A DNA stretch of 64,000 bases from Parapontixanthobacter aurantiacus. Lineage in GTDB: Bacteria; Pseudomonadota; Alphaproteobacteria; Sphingomonadales; Sphingomonadaceae. The position numbers and the translations under genes are program-made. The notes under the pieces were generated by a model. That model worked only from the letters and a program-made list of their open reading frames with translations, ran no database searches and was not told the origin of the DNA. The DNA is taken from positions 124,001-188,000 of the forward strand of contig NZ_WTYW01000003.1 in the NCBI RefSeq assembly GCF_009827635.1, in the 5' to 3' direction. How positions within the stretch are numbered: position 1 is the stretch's first letter; each line of letters starts with the position of its first letter. Below are positions 8,790 through 18,914 of the stretch, in pieces.

Positions 8790-11700
8790 TCAGCTGGTTT
8801 CGAGGGCGAAGACGTTGTCCTCCGAATTGCGATCGATATATTTGTTGTAGGGGTCGATCCCGACGAAGGCGGGCCGCTCGCGGGTCACGAAAGTGAACGT
8901 CTGCGTGCCGCTTTCGATGTCGCGCCGGGCGATGCCGATGACGTCTTCCGCATCGAACTCGCCATAGCCGGGTCGCTCGGTGAAGAGGCCGATGCCAATC
9001 CGATCATCGAGCGGCGCCTCACGCTCCGCCCCCTCGCCATCGGCATAGTATTTCGCGGATTGCGTCGTCACCGTGGTCTCGAACTGCCCGTCGGGCAATT
9101 TGCGGGTTTCGGCGTCTTCGACTTTCAGATCCCACAAAGTGATGCGCGCGAATAGATCCTTCACGAGTTCACGATCGGCGTCGGTTTCGGCGAGACGCAG
9201 CATCCGCGAAGTCAGTTCGGTCGCCATCGGATAGAGCGGTCCGGCAAAGCGCCAGCGTTCCAGCATGTCGGACAGGGCGGCATTGACCCGATCCTCTCCG
9301 AACCGGTCCTGCATCAGATACATGACGAGCGAACCCTTGCGGTAATGGATGTAGCCCTGCCCCTCATTGGTCATCAGCGGCAGTTCCTCCAGCGCCTCGC
9401 TGCCGCGCGCGGACAGATAGTTGTCGAGTTCGTATTTCAGGAAGCGCCTGATCTTGTCCTCGCCATACAGCTCCTTCATCACCATCAGCGCGCTGTATTG
9501 GGCCAGCGTTTCCGAAAGCGCGGTCGCACCCTGCATGTTCGCGCCGACGAGCTGGTGCGCCCAGTACTGATGCGCCATTTCATGCGCCACGACATAGGTG
9601 ACGTAATCGATGTCCATCTCTTCCGAGAAGTCGGCGATGAAGCCGATGCTTTCGGAATAGGGCATCGTTCCCGCGAAGGCCTGCGCAAAGGTCGCGTAGG
9701 CGGGGAACTCGACGATGCGCGCGTAATCGAACTGATACGGTCCGAAATTCTCGCGGTAATAGTCGAGCGAGATGTCCATCGCCGTGAGCATCCGTTCGAC
9801 GTTGTAGGCGTGATCGGCATCGTAATAGACTTCGAGCGTCACCCCGTCGCTGGTCGAGCGAGCCACCTCGTAATCAGCCGACTGAATGGAGAAGAAGGCG
9901 AGGATCGGCTCGTCCGCGACGAAGCGCGCGGTGCGCCGGCCATTCTCGGTCACGTCGGACACACGGCTGCCCGGAGCGATCGGGGTCTGGTCCGCGCTCG
10001 TCGTCATCGTGATGTCCGACGTCACCCAGTCCACGCCGACGTAATTGGCATCCTGCGCGTCCTCGTCGCCTAGCTTGGCGGGACGCAATTCAGGCGGCAG
10101 GTCGTATTCGCGGCGCGTCTGCCGGTCGGTCAGCAGGAACGCCTGGCTCATTCCGATGGTTGGCGCGAACTCGCTATTGTTGAGGAAGGTGCCGTTCTCG
10201 ACGAGGCGCGTATCGCCCGTGCCCGCGGTAATTCCCTTGCGCTCGCGCACGGTCCGCCAGGTCATCTGCGTCCGCTCGCCGGGCTGCAACGGTTCGGCGA
10301 AGCGGAAGATGCGATAGTTGAACTCTTCGTCGTCGGTCTCGAGACGCGCGCCTTCTACATCGACATCGGTCAGTTCCGTCACGTAATTCGCCATGATGAC
10401 GTGGAGCGTCTCGATCGGCGCGTCGGTATCGTTGACGAGTTCGTAGCGGCCATCGACGACGACGCCGAGGCGGTCGGGATCGAGATCGACGTTCAGTTCG
10501 ACATGCGACAGCGCCGGTTGCGGAAGGTTCTCGTAACGCAGATACTTCTTCTCGAAGTCGGCCAGTCGCTCTTCCTGCTGGTCGCTCGTGAGATAGACGT
10601 TGGCGACGTTCATGTTCTGATACAGCCAGATGCCGGTGATGCCCGATACGATCAGCCCGCCGAGCGCGACGATGCCGGGCATTCCGACGAGGCGTCGCGG
10701 CATCCGCTTCAGCCGGGGCATGAGGCGCGTATCGCTTCCCCTTCGCCACAGAAGATGCGCCAGCACGGCTAGGATGAGCGCCACCCCGCCCCAGTAAAGA
10801 CGCAGCCACCACGCCTTGTCCGCGCCGACCGCATCGCTGTTCATGCCGGAGATCAGCGGCGTGCCGGTCGAACCGTAATTGTAGAGCGGATGCTCGAACC
10901 CGATGGTCGTCAGCGTGATCGTCGCGATGGTGTAAACGAGCATGATGCCCCACCCGACATATTTGTGCGGCGAGATCGCCTGCACGAGAATGGCGAGCGC
11001 GGCGAGGATGATCATGTCCACCGACAGGGGCAGGACATACCAGGCAAAGTAGTCGCCGAGGGCAATTTCGGTGTAGCCGCGCACCAGCTGGATAAGGATC
11101 GCGCCGAGCATCCCGACGGTCAGCGTCGCGATCAGCACGACCGAAAGTGCGATCATCTTGGGCAACAGAAACGCCCAGTTGGGTAAGGACGTCGCATCGA
11201 CGATTTCCCCGAACTTCAAGTCCTTGTCCCGCCAGACGAGCTCGCCGGCATAATAGATGGCGATGATGATGGGGATGAGGGCGAAGGCACCAAACAGGAC
11301 CGGCACGACGACGAAAGTCGTCGGCAAAGAGGCCGTGCCGTAGGTCTGGTTGGCGCCATAGAGGCCGCCCAGCGAATTGAGCAGGCCGATGATCAGCAGG
11401 ACGAAGAAAGCGGGGCTGCGCATGATTTGGCGCGCCTCGAACTTCATCCGGCTCCAGAACCTAGCCCACTTCGCGCCCGAGGGATCGGGAGCGGCCAGCG
11501 TTTCCGCGATCTGCGGTTCGACGGCGGCGAGTTTCGCGGCGCGCTTCTGCTGCTTTCTGACCTGCCGCTTCGACGCGCCCTTCTGCGTGAAGCTGAACCG
11601 CCAGACGGCGAGCGCGAGCGCGGCGATGCTGATGCCGATCCACAACAGGCGGTTGCCGAGCAAGAGGTCGGAGATCGGCGGCAGGCGCGTGTTGCTGTCC

Positions 11701-12377
11701 GCGGCCGTCCAGTAGCGCATCGATTCGCCCAGGGCGCCGATGCCGAACGGGTCCATCCACGCGCCGAGGTCGCGCAATTCCGGATCGCTGCCGATGATGC
11801 CCTGGCTCACGAAATAGAGGACGAGGAAAGCGAGCACTGCCACATAGGTCAGCATCATCGAGCGGGTGAAGGTCGCCACGGCGAAGAACAGGGCTGAGGT
11901 GATGAACACGTTGACGAGGCCGAACAGGAAGTAGGCGTTGGCGTAATAGGCGAGGCGGTTCGGCCCCACAGTCTCGCTGTCGAGCCACGGCATGATCGAG
12001 CCGAGGAAGATTCCGAGCGGCACGAAGATAAAGGCTATCGCTGCCGCCAGGAACGCTCCGGTGAAGCGCCCCATCAGGTAGGATACCTTGCCCACCCTTG
12101 TCGAACGGACCATCGGGCCAAAGCCGCTTTCGTCGTCCCGTACGATGACGTTGGCGACGAACGCCGTCGTCACCATCACGAAGAAGATCGACATGACGAG
12201 GGTGACGAGGTGGATCGCGCTCGGCGAATTGACGTTGACGTTGCCGCCCCCGCCGATCTGGATTTCATCGATGCTCGTCGCGCCGAAGGTCAGCAGGAAG
12301 AACAGGATGGCTACGACCCAGAAGACCGGGCCGCCGAGCTGGTAACGCGCCTCGAACTGCGCGATCTTGGCGAACAT
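8790..12377 (-). CDS. ABC transporter permease fused to M1 family aminopeptidase
   Basis: 1195 aa. The first ~620 residues hold an ABC-2-type permease with about 12 hydrophobic segments (for example FWVVAILFFLLTFGA, AAAIAFIFVPLGIFLGSI, GMLGAILIQLVRGYTEI). The C-terminal ~560 residues are an M1 metallopeptidase: zinc site VAHEMAHQYWAHQ (HExxH) with the third ligand Glu in ALSETLAQYSALMV. The peptidase would lie on the periplasmic side. The start directly abuts the stop of the ATP-binding gene (TAA then ATG), so the two form one exporter-like unit. The substrate is unknown; the peptidase may trim what the transporter releases. Confidence 0.88.
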   Translation of the reverse strand: MFAKIAQFEARYQLGGPVFWVVAILFFLLTFGATSIDEIQIGGGGNVNVNSPSAIHLVTLVMSIFFVMVTTAFVANVIVRDDESGFGPMVRSTRVGKVSYLMGRFTGAFLAAAIAFIFVPLGIFLGSIMPWLDSETVGPNRLAYYANAYFLFGLVNVFITSALFFAVATFTRSMMLTYVAVLAFLVLYFVSQGIIGSDPELRDLGAWMDPFGIGALGESMRYWTAADSNTRLPPISDLLLGNRLLWIGISIAALALAVWRFSFTQKGASKRQVRKQQKRAAKLAAVEPQIAETLAAPDPSGAKWARFWSRMKFEARQIMRSPAFFVLLIIGLLNSLGGLYGANQTYGTASLPTTFVVVPVLFGAFALIPIIIAIYYAGELVWRDKDLKFGEIVDATSLPNWAFLLPKMIALSVVLIATLTVGMLGAILIQLVRGYTEIALGDYFAWYVLPLSVDMIILAALAILVQAISPHKYVGWGIMLVYTIATITLTTIGFEHPLYNYGSTGTPLISGMNSDAVGADKAWWLRLYWGGVALILAVLAHLLWRRGSDTRLMPRLKRMPRRLVGMPGIVALGGLIVSGITGIWLYQNMNVANVYLTSDQQEERLADFEKKYLRYENLPQPALSHVELNVDLDPDRLGVVVDGRYELVNDTDAPIETLHVIMANYVTELTDVDVEGARLETDDEEFNYRIFRFAEPLQPGERTQMTWRTVRERKGITAGTGDTRLVENGTFLNNSEFAPTIGMSQAFLLTDRQTRREYDLPPELRPAKLGDEDAQDANYVGVDWVTSDITMTTSADQTPIAPGSRVSDVTENGRRTARFVADEPILAFFSIQSADYEVARSTSDGVTLEVYYDADHAYNVERMLTAMDISLDYYRENFGPYQFDYARIVEFPAYATFAQAFAGTMPYSESIGFIADFSEEMDIDYVTYVVAHEMAHQYWAHQLVGANMQGATALSETLAQYSALMVMKELYGEDKIRRFLKYELDNYLSARGSEALEELPLMTNEGQGYIHYRKGSLVMYLMQDRFGEDRVNAALSDMLERWRFAGPLYPMATELTSRMLRLAETDADRELVKDLFARITLWDLKVEDAETRKLPDGQFETTVTTQSAKYYADGEGAEREAPLDDRIGIGLFTERPGYGEFDAEDVIGIARRDIESGTQTFTFVTRERPAFVGIDPYNKYIDRNSEDNVFALETS

Positions 12378-13277
12378 TTAAGCCGCCGCCCGCTGGGTGG
12401 CAGCCGCGTTGCGCGAGCGGGCAAGCGTCGCGAAATAGACGTCCTCTAGATCGGCGGTGGCGAGGCGGAAGCCATTGCCCGGATCGTCGGGCGAGAGGAC
12501 GTGCACGATGGTCCGTCCCGCGGACAGGCGCGTCGAAATGACCTGATGCGCCGCGCGCAGATCGTCCACCTCGTCGCTCGCCACGGTCTTGGCCCAGACC
12601 TCGCCCTGCGTTTCGCCTATGAGGTCGGTCGGCGCGCCTTCGCGCATGATCCGGCCATCGGCGAGGATAGCCATGCGGGGGCAGAGGTCGGTCACGTCGT
12701 CGACGATATGCGTCGAGAGGATGACGACCACGTTCTCTCCGATCGCGGCGAGCAGGTTCAGGAAGCGATTGCGCTCTTCCGGGTCGAGCCCGGCGGTCGG
12801 TTCGTCGACGATGATGAGTTCGGGCTGTCCGATCAGGGCCTGCGCGATGCCGAAGCGTTGCCGCATCCCGCCCGAGAACCCGGCGATGGCCTTCTTGCGC
12901 GCATCCCACAAATTGACCTGATTGAGCAGAGTCTCGACTACGGTCTTACGCTCGCCCTTGCGCGCGATGCCCTTCAGCACCGCCATGTGGTCGAGCATGT
13001 CATAGGCGGAAACGCGCGGGTAGACGCCGAAATCCTGCGGCAGGTAACCCAGCTTCTCCCGCAGCCGCTCGGGCTGCGCGATGACGTCGATCTCGCCGAA
13101 GCGGATCTGCCCCTGCGTCGGGGTCTGGAGGGTGGCGATGGTCCGCATGAGGGTCGACTTGCCCGCGCCATTGGGCCCGAGCAGGCCGAACATTCCCGTC
13201 GGAATGGTCAGGCCGACATCGTCGAGCGCGCGCGTTCCGTTCGGATAGACGTGGCTTACGCCTTCGAGAACCAGCAT
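12378..13277 (-). CDS. ABC transporter ATP-binding protein
   Basis: 299 aa from ATG at 13277 (MLVLEGVSHVYPNG). Complete nucleotide-binding domain: Walker A LLGPNGAGKSTLMR, Q-loop YLPQDFGVYPRVSA, signature GFSGGMRQRFGIAQ, Walker B LIIVDEPTAGLDPEER, H-loop ILSTHIVDD. The C-terminal 90 residues resemble the extra domain of DrrA/CcmA-type exporters. It is directly upstream of the permease-M1 fusion with no gap and must energise it. Confidence 0.92.
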   Translation of the reverse strand: MLVLEGVSHVYPNGTRALDDVGLTIPTGMFGLLGPNGAGKSTLMRTIATLQTPTQGQIRFGEIDVIAQPERLREKLGYLPQDFGVYPRVSAYDMLDHMAVLKGIARKGERKTVVETLLNQVNLWDARKKAIAGFSGGMRQRFGIAQALIGQPELIIVDEPTAGLDPEERNRFLNLLAAIGENVVVILSTHIVDDVTDLCPRMAILADGRIMREGAPTDLIGETQGEVWAKTVASDEVDDLRAAHQVISTRLSAGRTIVHVLSPDDPGNGFRLATADLEDVYFATLARSRNAAATQRAAA

Positions 13278-13511
13278 TGAATTTCCCCCCCTGTCCCTGC
13301 CATGCAGTATTATCGATGCACGACATCCTGCCAAGTCCTAACCCGCGCTTCCCTCGCGTGTCAGCAAGCGTTCCGACAAACGACAAACGAGCCTCTATCG
13401 GCTGCGTCTGGCCGGGCGAGCATCGCACTCGTCGTCATTAACCGCTCGATAGTCGCTTCGCGCTATGGCATTGAAGCTGAAACGGCGTGGCGGAACGGGA
13501 ACTTACGGCAA

Positions 13512-14387
13512 ATGAGCGGCGAATGGGTGATCGGCATCATCGGCGGATCGGGTCTCTATCAGATGGATTCGATCGAAGACCGGCAGTGGATCGAGGTCGG
13601 CTCGCCATGGGGCAAGGTGTCGGACGAAATCCTGTGCGGGCGGATCGGCAACGTGAAGGTCCGCTTCCTTCCCCGCCACGGTCGCGGTCACCGCATTGCG
13701 CCCGGCGAGGTCGATGCGCGCGCCAATATCGACGCACTGAAACGGGCTGGCTGCACTGACATCCTCGCCGTTTCCGCCGTGGGTTCGCTTAACGAGGAAT
13801 TGCCGCCGGGCCGTGCGGTCATGGTGGAACAGTTCATCGATCACACGAAGGGTCGACCAGCGAGCTTCTTCGGCAGCGGACTGGTTGCGCATGTCTCGAT
13901 GGCCGACCCAACCTGCGCGCGTCTGTCGCAATGGTGCGCCGACGCGGTTGAGATGGCTGGAAGCGACGTCAGCGTCGGGGCGACCTATATCGCGATCGAG
14001 GGTCCGCAATTCTCGACCCGCGCCGAAAGCCGCCTTTATCGGCAATGGGGCGCGGATGTCATCGGCATGACCGCGATGCCGGAGGCGCGGCTCGCACGTG
14101 AGGCGGAACTGCCCTATGCGCTGATGACGCTGGTCACCGACTTCGATGGCTGGCGAGAGGACGAGGAGCCGGTCAGCGTCGATCAGGTCGTCGAGCAGTT
14201 GCAGAAGAACAGCGACATGGCGCGCAAGACCATCGAGCAATTCGTGCGCACGCTGCCCGAACATCGCACGCCCTCGCCGATCGATTTCGCCCTCGACGAT
14301 GCAGTCATCACTGCGCCCGACAAGCACGACAAGGCGCTGCTCGACAGGCTCGACGCGGTGGCCGGACGGTTGCTGACGGGGGGATAG
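13512..14387 (+). CDS. mtnP: S-methyl-5'-thioadenosine phosphorylase
   Basis: 291 aa from ATG at 13512. The N-terminal IGIIGGSGLYQMD, phosphate site RFLPRHGRGHRIAPG, AVSAVGSLNEELPPG and substrate loop IAIEGPQFSTRAESRLYRQWGADVIGMT (shown in part) place it in the MTAP/PNP family; the EGPQFSTRAES motif and T/A at the base-recognition site favour methylthioadenosine over inosine. It cleaves MTA to adenine and 5-methylthioribose-1-phosphate in methionine salvage. The upstream 230 bp hold no gene. It is followed by putA on the same strand. Confidence 0.9.
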   Translation: MSGEWVIGIIGGSGLYQMDSIEDRQWIEVGSPWGKVSDEILCGRIGNVKVRFLPRHGRGHRIAPGEVDARANIDALKRAGCTDILAVSAVGSLNEELPPGRAVMVEQFIDHTKGRPASFFGSGLVAHVSMADPTCARLSQWCADAVEMAGSDVSVGATYIAIEGPQFSTRAESRLYRQWGADVIGMTAMPEARLAREAELPYALMTLVTDFDGWREDEEPVSVDQVVEQLQKNSDMARKTIEQFVRTLPEHRTPSPIDFALDDAVITAPDKHDKALLDRLDAVAGRLLTGG

Positions 14388-14454
14388 CGCATCTTCCGAC
14401 GGACGACCTCACGGTCTGGTTGCATCGGAAACCGCCGAGGCGTAATTGCCGTCA

Positions 14455-17400
14455 ATGGCAACTATCGCATTCCCGCCGCGCCCCGCATCCCATGCGACCG
14501 AGGGCACGCGTCCCAAACTTCTCGACCGCTCGAAAATTCGCATCGCCTATCGGCAGGAAGAGGAAAGCTGCTGCGAGGAGCGGATCGCGCAAGCTGCCAT
14601 TACTTCGCGTCTTCACGAACCGGCGGCGGACATTGCCGGGCGGCTGATCGCCGGCGCACGCCGGCGTAAAGCCAGCGGGATCGATGCGTTCCTTCAGCAA
14701 TTCGGGCTCGACACCGAGGAAGGCATCGCGCTGATGTGCCTTGCCGAGGCTTTGCTGCGCGTTCCCGACGCGCGCACGGCGGATGCCCTTATCAGGGACA
14801 AGCTCGGCCATATCGAGTGGAGCGAGCATCTGGGCGAATCCAGTTCGACCTTCGTCAACGCCGCGACCTTCTCGCTCATGCTGACGGGCGAAGTGCTGGA
14901 ACGCCCCGAAGAACATCAGCGCGGCATGGGAAAGACGCTGAAGCGCACGGTCAACCGGTTAGGCGAGCCCGTCATCCGCAAGGCGACCTTGCAGGCGATG
15001 CGTATCCTCGGCGGCCAGTTCGTCTTCGGCCGGACGATCGACGAAGCCTTGAAACGCGCCGCGCCCGAACGCGCCCGCGGTCTTACCCATTCCTTCGACA
15101 TGCTGGGCGAAGCGGCGATGACGTTCGCCGATGCCGAACGCTACCGCACGGCTTACGAGCGTGCCATCGAGCGGCTGACCCGCGAGAAAGCGCGCGACAT
15201 GGCACAGGCGCCGGGCATCTCGGTCAAGCTGTCCGCACTCTATCCGCAATACAACTTCTTGCACGCCGAAGAGGCGAAGGCGGCGCTCGTCCCGATGCTG
15301 CGCGATCTGGCCGGAAAGGCGCGCGACGGGAACATTCACTTTACCATCGACGCCGAGGAAGCGGATCGCCTCGAATTGTCGCTCGACATTCTCGAAGCAC
15401 TCTGCAGCGACGACAGCCTGTTCGAGAACGGTACCGGTCAGGGTTGGGAAGGGTTCGGCCTCGCCGTCCAGGCCTATCAGAAGCGTGCCGCGCCATTGTG
15501 CGACTGGGTCGTGAAACTGGCGCGCAGACACGACCGCAAGCTGTTCGTCCGGCTCGTCAAGGGCGCCTATTGGGACACCGAGATTAAGGCGAGCCAGGTC
15601 GGCGGCTTCAGCGATTATCCCGTCTTTACGCGCAAGGTAGCGACCGATGTGTCCTATCTTGCATGTGCCGCGAAGCTGCTGGCGGCAGGCGATGCGGTCT
15701 ATCCTGCCTTCGCCACACATAACGCGCAGACCATCGGCGCGATCAAGGCACTGGCAGCCGAGAATAACGGGCCGGACTTCGAATTTCAGCGACTGCACGG
15801 CATGGGCGAGGAAATCTACGCGGAACTCGCCGCAAGCGAAGGCAATCGCAAGACCCCGGTACGCATCTACGCGCCTGTCGGCGTACACAAGGACCTCCTC
15901 GCCTACCTCGTGCGGCGCCTGCTTGAGAACGGCGCAAACAGTTCCTTCGTCAACCGCATGGCCGATGCCGAAGTCCCGGTTGCCGAACTGACCGGCGATC
16001 CGGTGGCCGAACTGACGGCGCTCGAGCCAAAGCGCAATCCGAACATCCCGCTGCCCCGCGATATCTTTCCCGGACGTTGCAACAGCGCAGGCATAGACTT
16101 GTCCGACCCGCTGGTCCGTGAACCGCTGCTCGAGCGGCTCGACGCCTTGCGCAGCCGCCACTGGCATGCCGAGCCGACCTTCCGCTCCGACGAGGAAGGC
16201 GAGACGGCGCCGATCACGAAGCCTCACGACCTTACTCGCGAAGTCGGCACGCGCCGCGATACCCTGCCCGAAGAAGTGGCGGAGGCCATCGGCCGTGCCG
16301 CGGCGATCCAGCCGGGTTGGGACCGGTTGGGCGGAGAAAAGCGGGCCTTGCTGCTTGAGGCGGCGGCCGATCTTTTCGAGGAACACAGCGACGAATTTCT
16401 TTCACTCTGCCAGCGCGAAGCGGGCAAGACCCTGGCCGATGCGGTTCTCGAACTGCGTGAGGCGGTCGACTTCCTGCGCTATTATGCAGCCGAGGCACGG
16501 CGGCAGTTTACGAGCCCGACGATGCTGCCCGGACCGACCGGCGAAGAGAACTACCTCACTCTCGGTGGACGCGGCGTTTTCGCCACGATCAGTCCGTGGA
16601 ACTTCCCGCTCGCAATCTTCATCGGTCCTGCTGCAGCTGCCCTTGCGGCAGGCAATACCGTCGTCGCAAAACCTGCCGAGCAGACGCCGCTCATTGCTGC
16701 CCTCGCGGTCGAGCTTTGTCACGCGGCAGGCATTCCCGAAGAGGTGTTCCAGCTCTTGCCGGGGGCAGGCGATGTCGGCGAAGCGATCACCTCCGACCCG
16801 CGCATCGCTGGCGTTGCCTTTACCGGTTCCAGCGATACGGCCCGCCGGATAAACCAGAGCCTCGCTGCACGCGATGCGCCTATCGCCACGCTAATTGCGG
16901 AAACGGGCGGGCAGAACGCGATGATTGTCGACAGTTCCGCCCTGCCCGAGCAGGTCACGCGGGACGTCGTCGCTGGCGCGTTCCAGAGCGCCGGGCAGCG
17001 CTGCTCCGCATTGCGCGTCCTTTACGTGCAGGACGACGTCGCAGATGAATTGCTGACGATGATCCGCGGCGCGTTCGAGACGCTCAACATCGGCGACCCG
17101 GCTGACCTTTCGGTCGATGTGGGTCCGGTCATCGATCCCGATGCGAAGGCGGCACTCGAACGGCACGTCGCAAGGCGGCGGAAGAACGGTCGCACGATGT
17201 GGCGGCGCGAACTGCCCGATGGCTTGTCGAAAGGATGCTTCGTCGCACCCACTATTATCGAGATGAACTCGATCCTCGACCTGAAGCGCGAAAATTTCGG
17301 ACCGATCCTGCATTTCGTCCGCTTCAAGGCCGAAGAACTCGGACAGGTCGTCGAGGATATCAATGCAACCGGCTATGGCCTCACCTGCGGTCTGCACAGC

Positions 17401-17634
17401 CGGATCGACGATGTGCGCCGCTTCGTGGAAAGCCGCATCAAGGTCGGCAATTTCTACGTCAACCGCAATCAGATCGGCGCGGTCGTCGAAAGCCAGCCCT
17501 TCGGCGGCCATGGATTGTCTGGCACGGGCCCCAAGGCCGGGGGTCCGCATTACGTCGCGCGCTTCGCCACCGAAAAGGTTGTCTGCGTCGATACGACGGC
17601 GGCGGGTGGCAATGCCAGCCTCCTCGCCAGCTAG
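14455..17634 (+). CDS. putA: Bifunctional proline dehydrogenase / P5C dehydrogenase PutA
   Basis: 1059 aa from ATG at 14455 (a TTG lies 9 bases upstream). There is no N-terminal ribbon-helix-helix, so this is the non-repressor form. The PRODH barrel spans about residues 130-490 (GISVKLSALYPQYNF, RLVKGAYWDTEIK, ATHNAQTIGAI, LHGMGEEIY). The aldehyde dehydrogenase domain spans about 570-1050 with cofactor and catalytic motifs SPWNFPLAIFIGPAAAAL, FTGSSDTARRI, ETGGQNAMIVD and nucleophile Cys in AGQRCSALRVLYV. It converts proline through pyrroline-5-carboxylate to glutamate, feeding electrons to quinone at the membrane. Confidence 0.94.
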   Translation: MATIAFPPRPASHATEGTRPKLLDRSKIRIAYRQEEESCCEERIAQAAITSRLHEPAADIAGRLIAGARRRKASGIDAFLQQFGLDTEEGIALMCLAEALLRVPDARTADALIRDKLGHIEWSEHLGESSSTFVNAATFSLMLTGEVLERPEEHQRGMGKTLKRTVNRLGEPVIRKATLQAMRILGGQFVFGRTIDEALKRAAPERARGLTHSFDMLGEAAMTFADAERYRTAYERAIERLTREKARDMAQAPGISVKLSALYPQYNFLHAEEAKAALVPMLRDLAGKARDGNIHFTIDAEEADRLELSLDILEALCSDDSLFENGTGQGWEGFGLAVQAYQKRAAPLCDWVVKLARRHDRKLFVRLVKGAYWDTEIKASQVGGFSDYPVFTRKVATDVSYLACAAKLLAAGDAVYPAFATHNAQTIGAIKALAAENNGPDFEFQRLHGMGEEIYAELAASEGNRKTPVRIYAPVGVHKDLLAYLVRRLLENGANSSFVNRMADAEVPVAELTGDPVAELTALEPKRNPNIPLPRDIFPGRCNSAGIDLSDPLVREPLLERLDALRSRHWHAEPTFRSDEEGETAPITKPHDLTREVGTRRDTLPEEVAEAIGRAAAIQPGWDRLGGEKRALLLEAAADLFEEHSDEFLSLCQREAGKTLADAVLELREAVDFLRYYAAEARRQFTSPTMLPGPTGEENYLTLGGRGVFATISPWNFPLAIFIGPAAAALAAGNTVVAKPAEQTPLIAALAVELCHAAGIPEEVFQLLPGAGDVGEAITSDPRIAGVAFTGSSDTARRINQSLAARDAPIATLIAETGGQNAMIVDSSALPEQVTRDVVAGAFQSAGQRCSALRVLYVQDDVADELLTMIRGAFETLNIGDPADLSVDVGPVIDPDAKAALERHVARRRKNGRTMWRRELPDGLSKGCFVAPTIIEMNSILDLKRENFGPILHFVRFKAEELGQVVEDINATGYGLTCGLHSRIDDVRRFVESRIKVGNFYVNRNQIGAVVESQPFGGHGLSGTGPKAGGPHYVARFATEKVVCVDTTAAGGNASLLAS

Positions 17635-17677
17635 GAAGACGTTGCACCGATGGTCTGATTCGCTAGAAACTAGCGCG

Positions 17678-18208
17678 ATGAGACGCCTTGCCAGATTGAC
17701 GGTGCTTCTACTCGCCTGCCTCTGGGCGCAGGCGGCGAGCGCCGAAGTCACGCTGAGCTTTCACAGCTTTAACGGCTCGGTCCTGTTCGGGCGCTACCCG
17801 CACACTTTCATCGTCATGCGCGGCACGCTAGATGAAACGGGCGAGGCAATCGACGAGAATTACGGTTTCACTGCCAAGCGCGCCACGATGGCGGTTTTGC
17901 GCGGTCCGGTCGTGCACGACATCATGATCGAGGAGCCGAAATATATCGACAAGACGAACCGCCATTTCTCCGTTCCGATCAGCGATGCGCAATATCGCGC
18001 GATCGTCGCGGAAATGCGCGCATGGCGTGATGCGCCGGGCAAGTATTACGATCTCGACACTCGCAACTGCATCCACTTCGTCGGGCGGATAGCCGAGATC
18101 GTCGGACTGAGCGTCGAATATCCCGACGACATGCTGCGTCGACCCAAGAAATGGCTCAATCACGTGACGATGCTCAATCCCTCGCTCGGCGCGAGGACGA
18201 TCGACTAA
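17678..18208 (+). CDS. Secreted protein, possible permuted papain-like fold
   Basis: 176 aa from ATG at 17678. A signal peptide is clear ([20 protein letters not shown]). The mature part has HTFIVMRG near its beginning and [15 protein letters not shown] near its end. The NCxxFV plus upstream His arrangement is what permuted NlpC/LRAT-like proteins show, so a periplasmic amidase or acyltransferase is possible, but this is inference. It lies 43 bp after putA on the same strand and 61 bp before dcd. Confidence 0.7.
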   Translation: MRRLARLTVLLLACLWAQAASAEVTLSFHSFNGSVLFGRYPHTFIVMRGTLDETGEAIDENYGFTAKRATMAVLRGPVVHDIMIEEPKYIDKTNRHFSVPISDAQYRAIVAEMRAWRDAPGKYYDLDTRNCIHFVGRIAEIVGLSVEYPDDMLRRPKKWLNHVTMLNPSLGARTID

Positions 18209-18269
18209 CGGGGGAACATTGTCGCCACGCATCTTGCGCGAAGCCCGACGCTCGGGAATCACGGCTTGC

Positions 18270-18824
18270 ATGGCGATACTGAGCGACAAGTGGATTCGCG
18301 AAGCGGCGCAGAACCGCGGCATGATCGAACCGTTCGTGGAAGCGCAGCGGCGCGACGGCTGCATTTCCTACGGCCTCTCCTCCTACGGGTATGACGCGCG
18401 CGTCGCCGACGAGTTCAAGATCTTCACCAATGTCGACAATGCCGTGGTCGATCCCAAGGATTTCGCCGCGACCAGCTTCGTCGATCGCCAGACGGATGTC
18501 TGCGTCATTCCGCCCAATTCCTTCGCCCTTGCGCGCACCGTCGAATATTTCCGCGTGCCCGAGGACGTGCTCGTCATCTGCCTCGGCAAGTCGACGTATG
18601 CCCGCTGCGGCATCATCGTGAACGTCACTCCGCTGGAGCCGGGTTGGGAGGGGCACGTCACGCTCGAATTTTCGAATACGACACCCTTGCCAGCGAAAAT
18701 CTACGCCAATGAAGGCGCGTGCCAGTTCCTGTTCCTGCAAGGCAACGAGCGACCTGAAGTCACCTATGCCGACCGGGCAGGCAAATATATGGGCCAAAAG
18801 GGCGTCACCCTGCCGCGCCTCTAG
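18270..18824 (+). CDS. dcd: dCTP deaminase
   Basis: 184 aa from ATG at 18270. Family motifs are [17 protein letters not shown] near the N-terminus, [20 protein letters not shown], the catalytic-site stretch [20 protein letters not shown] with the RCG triad, and [19 protein letters not shown] (Glu general base). It converts dCTP to dUTP as the first step of dTMP supply. Length and motifs are normal for the trimeric mono-functional enzyme; the C-terminus [12 protein letters not shown] is the usual lid. Confidence 0.95.
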   Translation: MAILSDKWIREAAQNRGMIEPFVEAQRRDGCISYGLSSYGYDARVADEFKIFTNVDNAVVDPKDFAATSFVDRQTDVCVIPPNSFALARTVEYFRVPEDVLVICLGKSTYARCGIIVNVTPLEPGWEGHVTLEFSNTTPLPAKIYANEGACQFLFLQGNERPEVTYADRAGKYMGQKGVTLPRL

Positions 18825-18914
18825 GCTGCCAGTAAGCGGCTTCCCCGTTCCGTAGCGGCTTTGACTTCGCGACCTGCCAGGCGCACATTCCTCCTCACAA
18901 AGGAGTAGGAACTG

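Noticed and set aside
14959-16386. 475-codon minus-strand frame within putA
   Set aside because: Antisense shadow of the PutA gene, no start signal or motifs.
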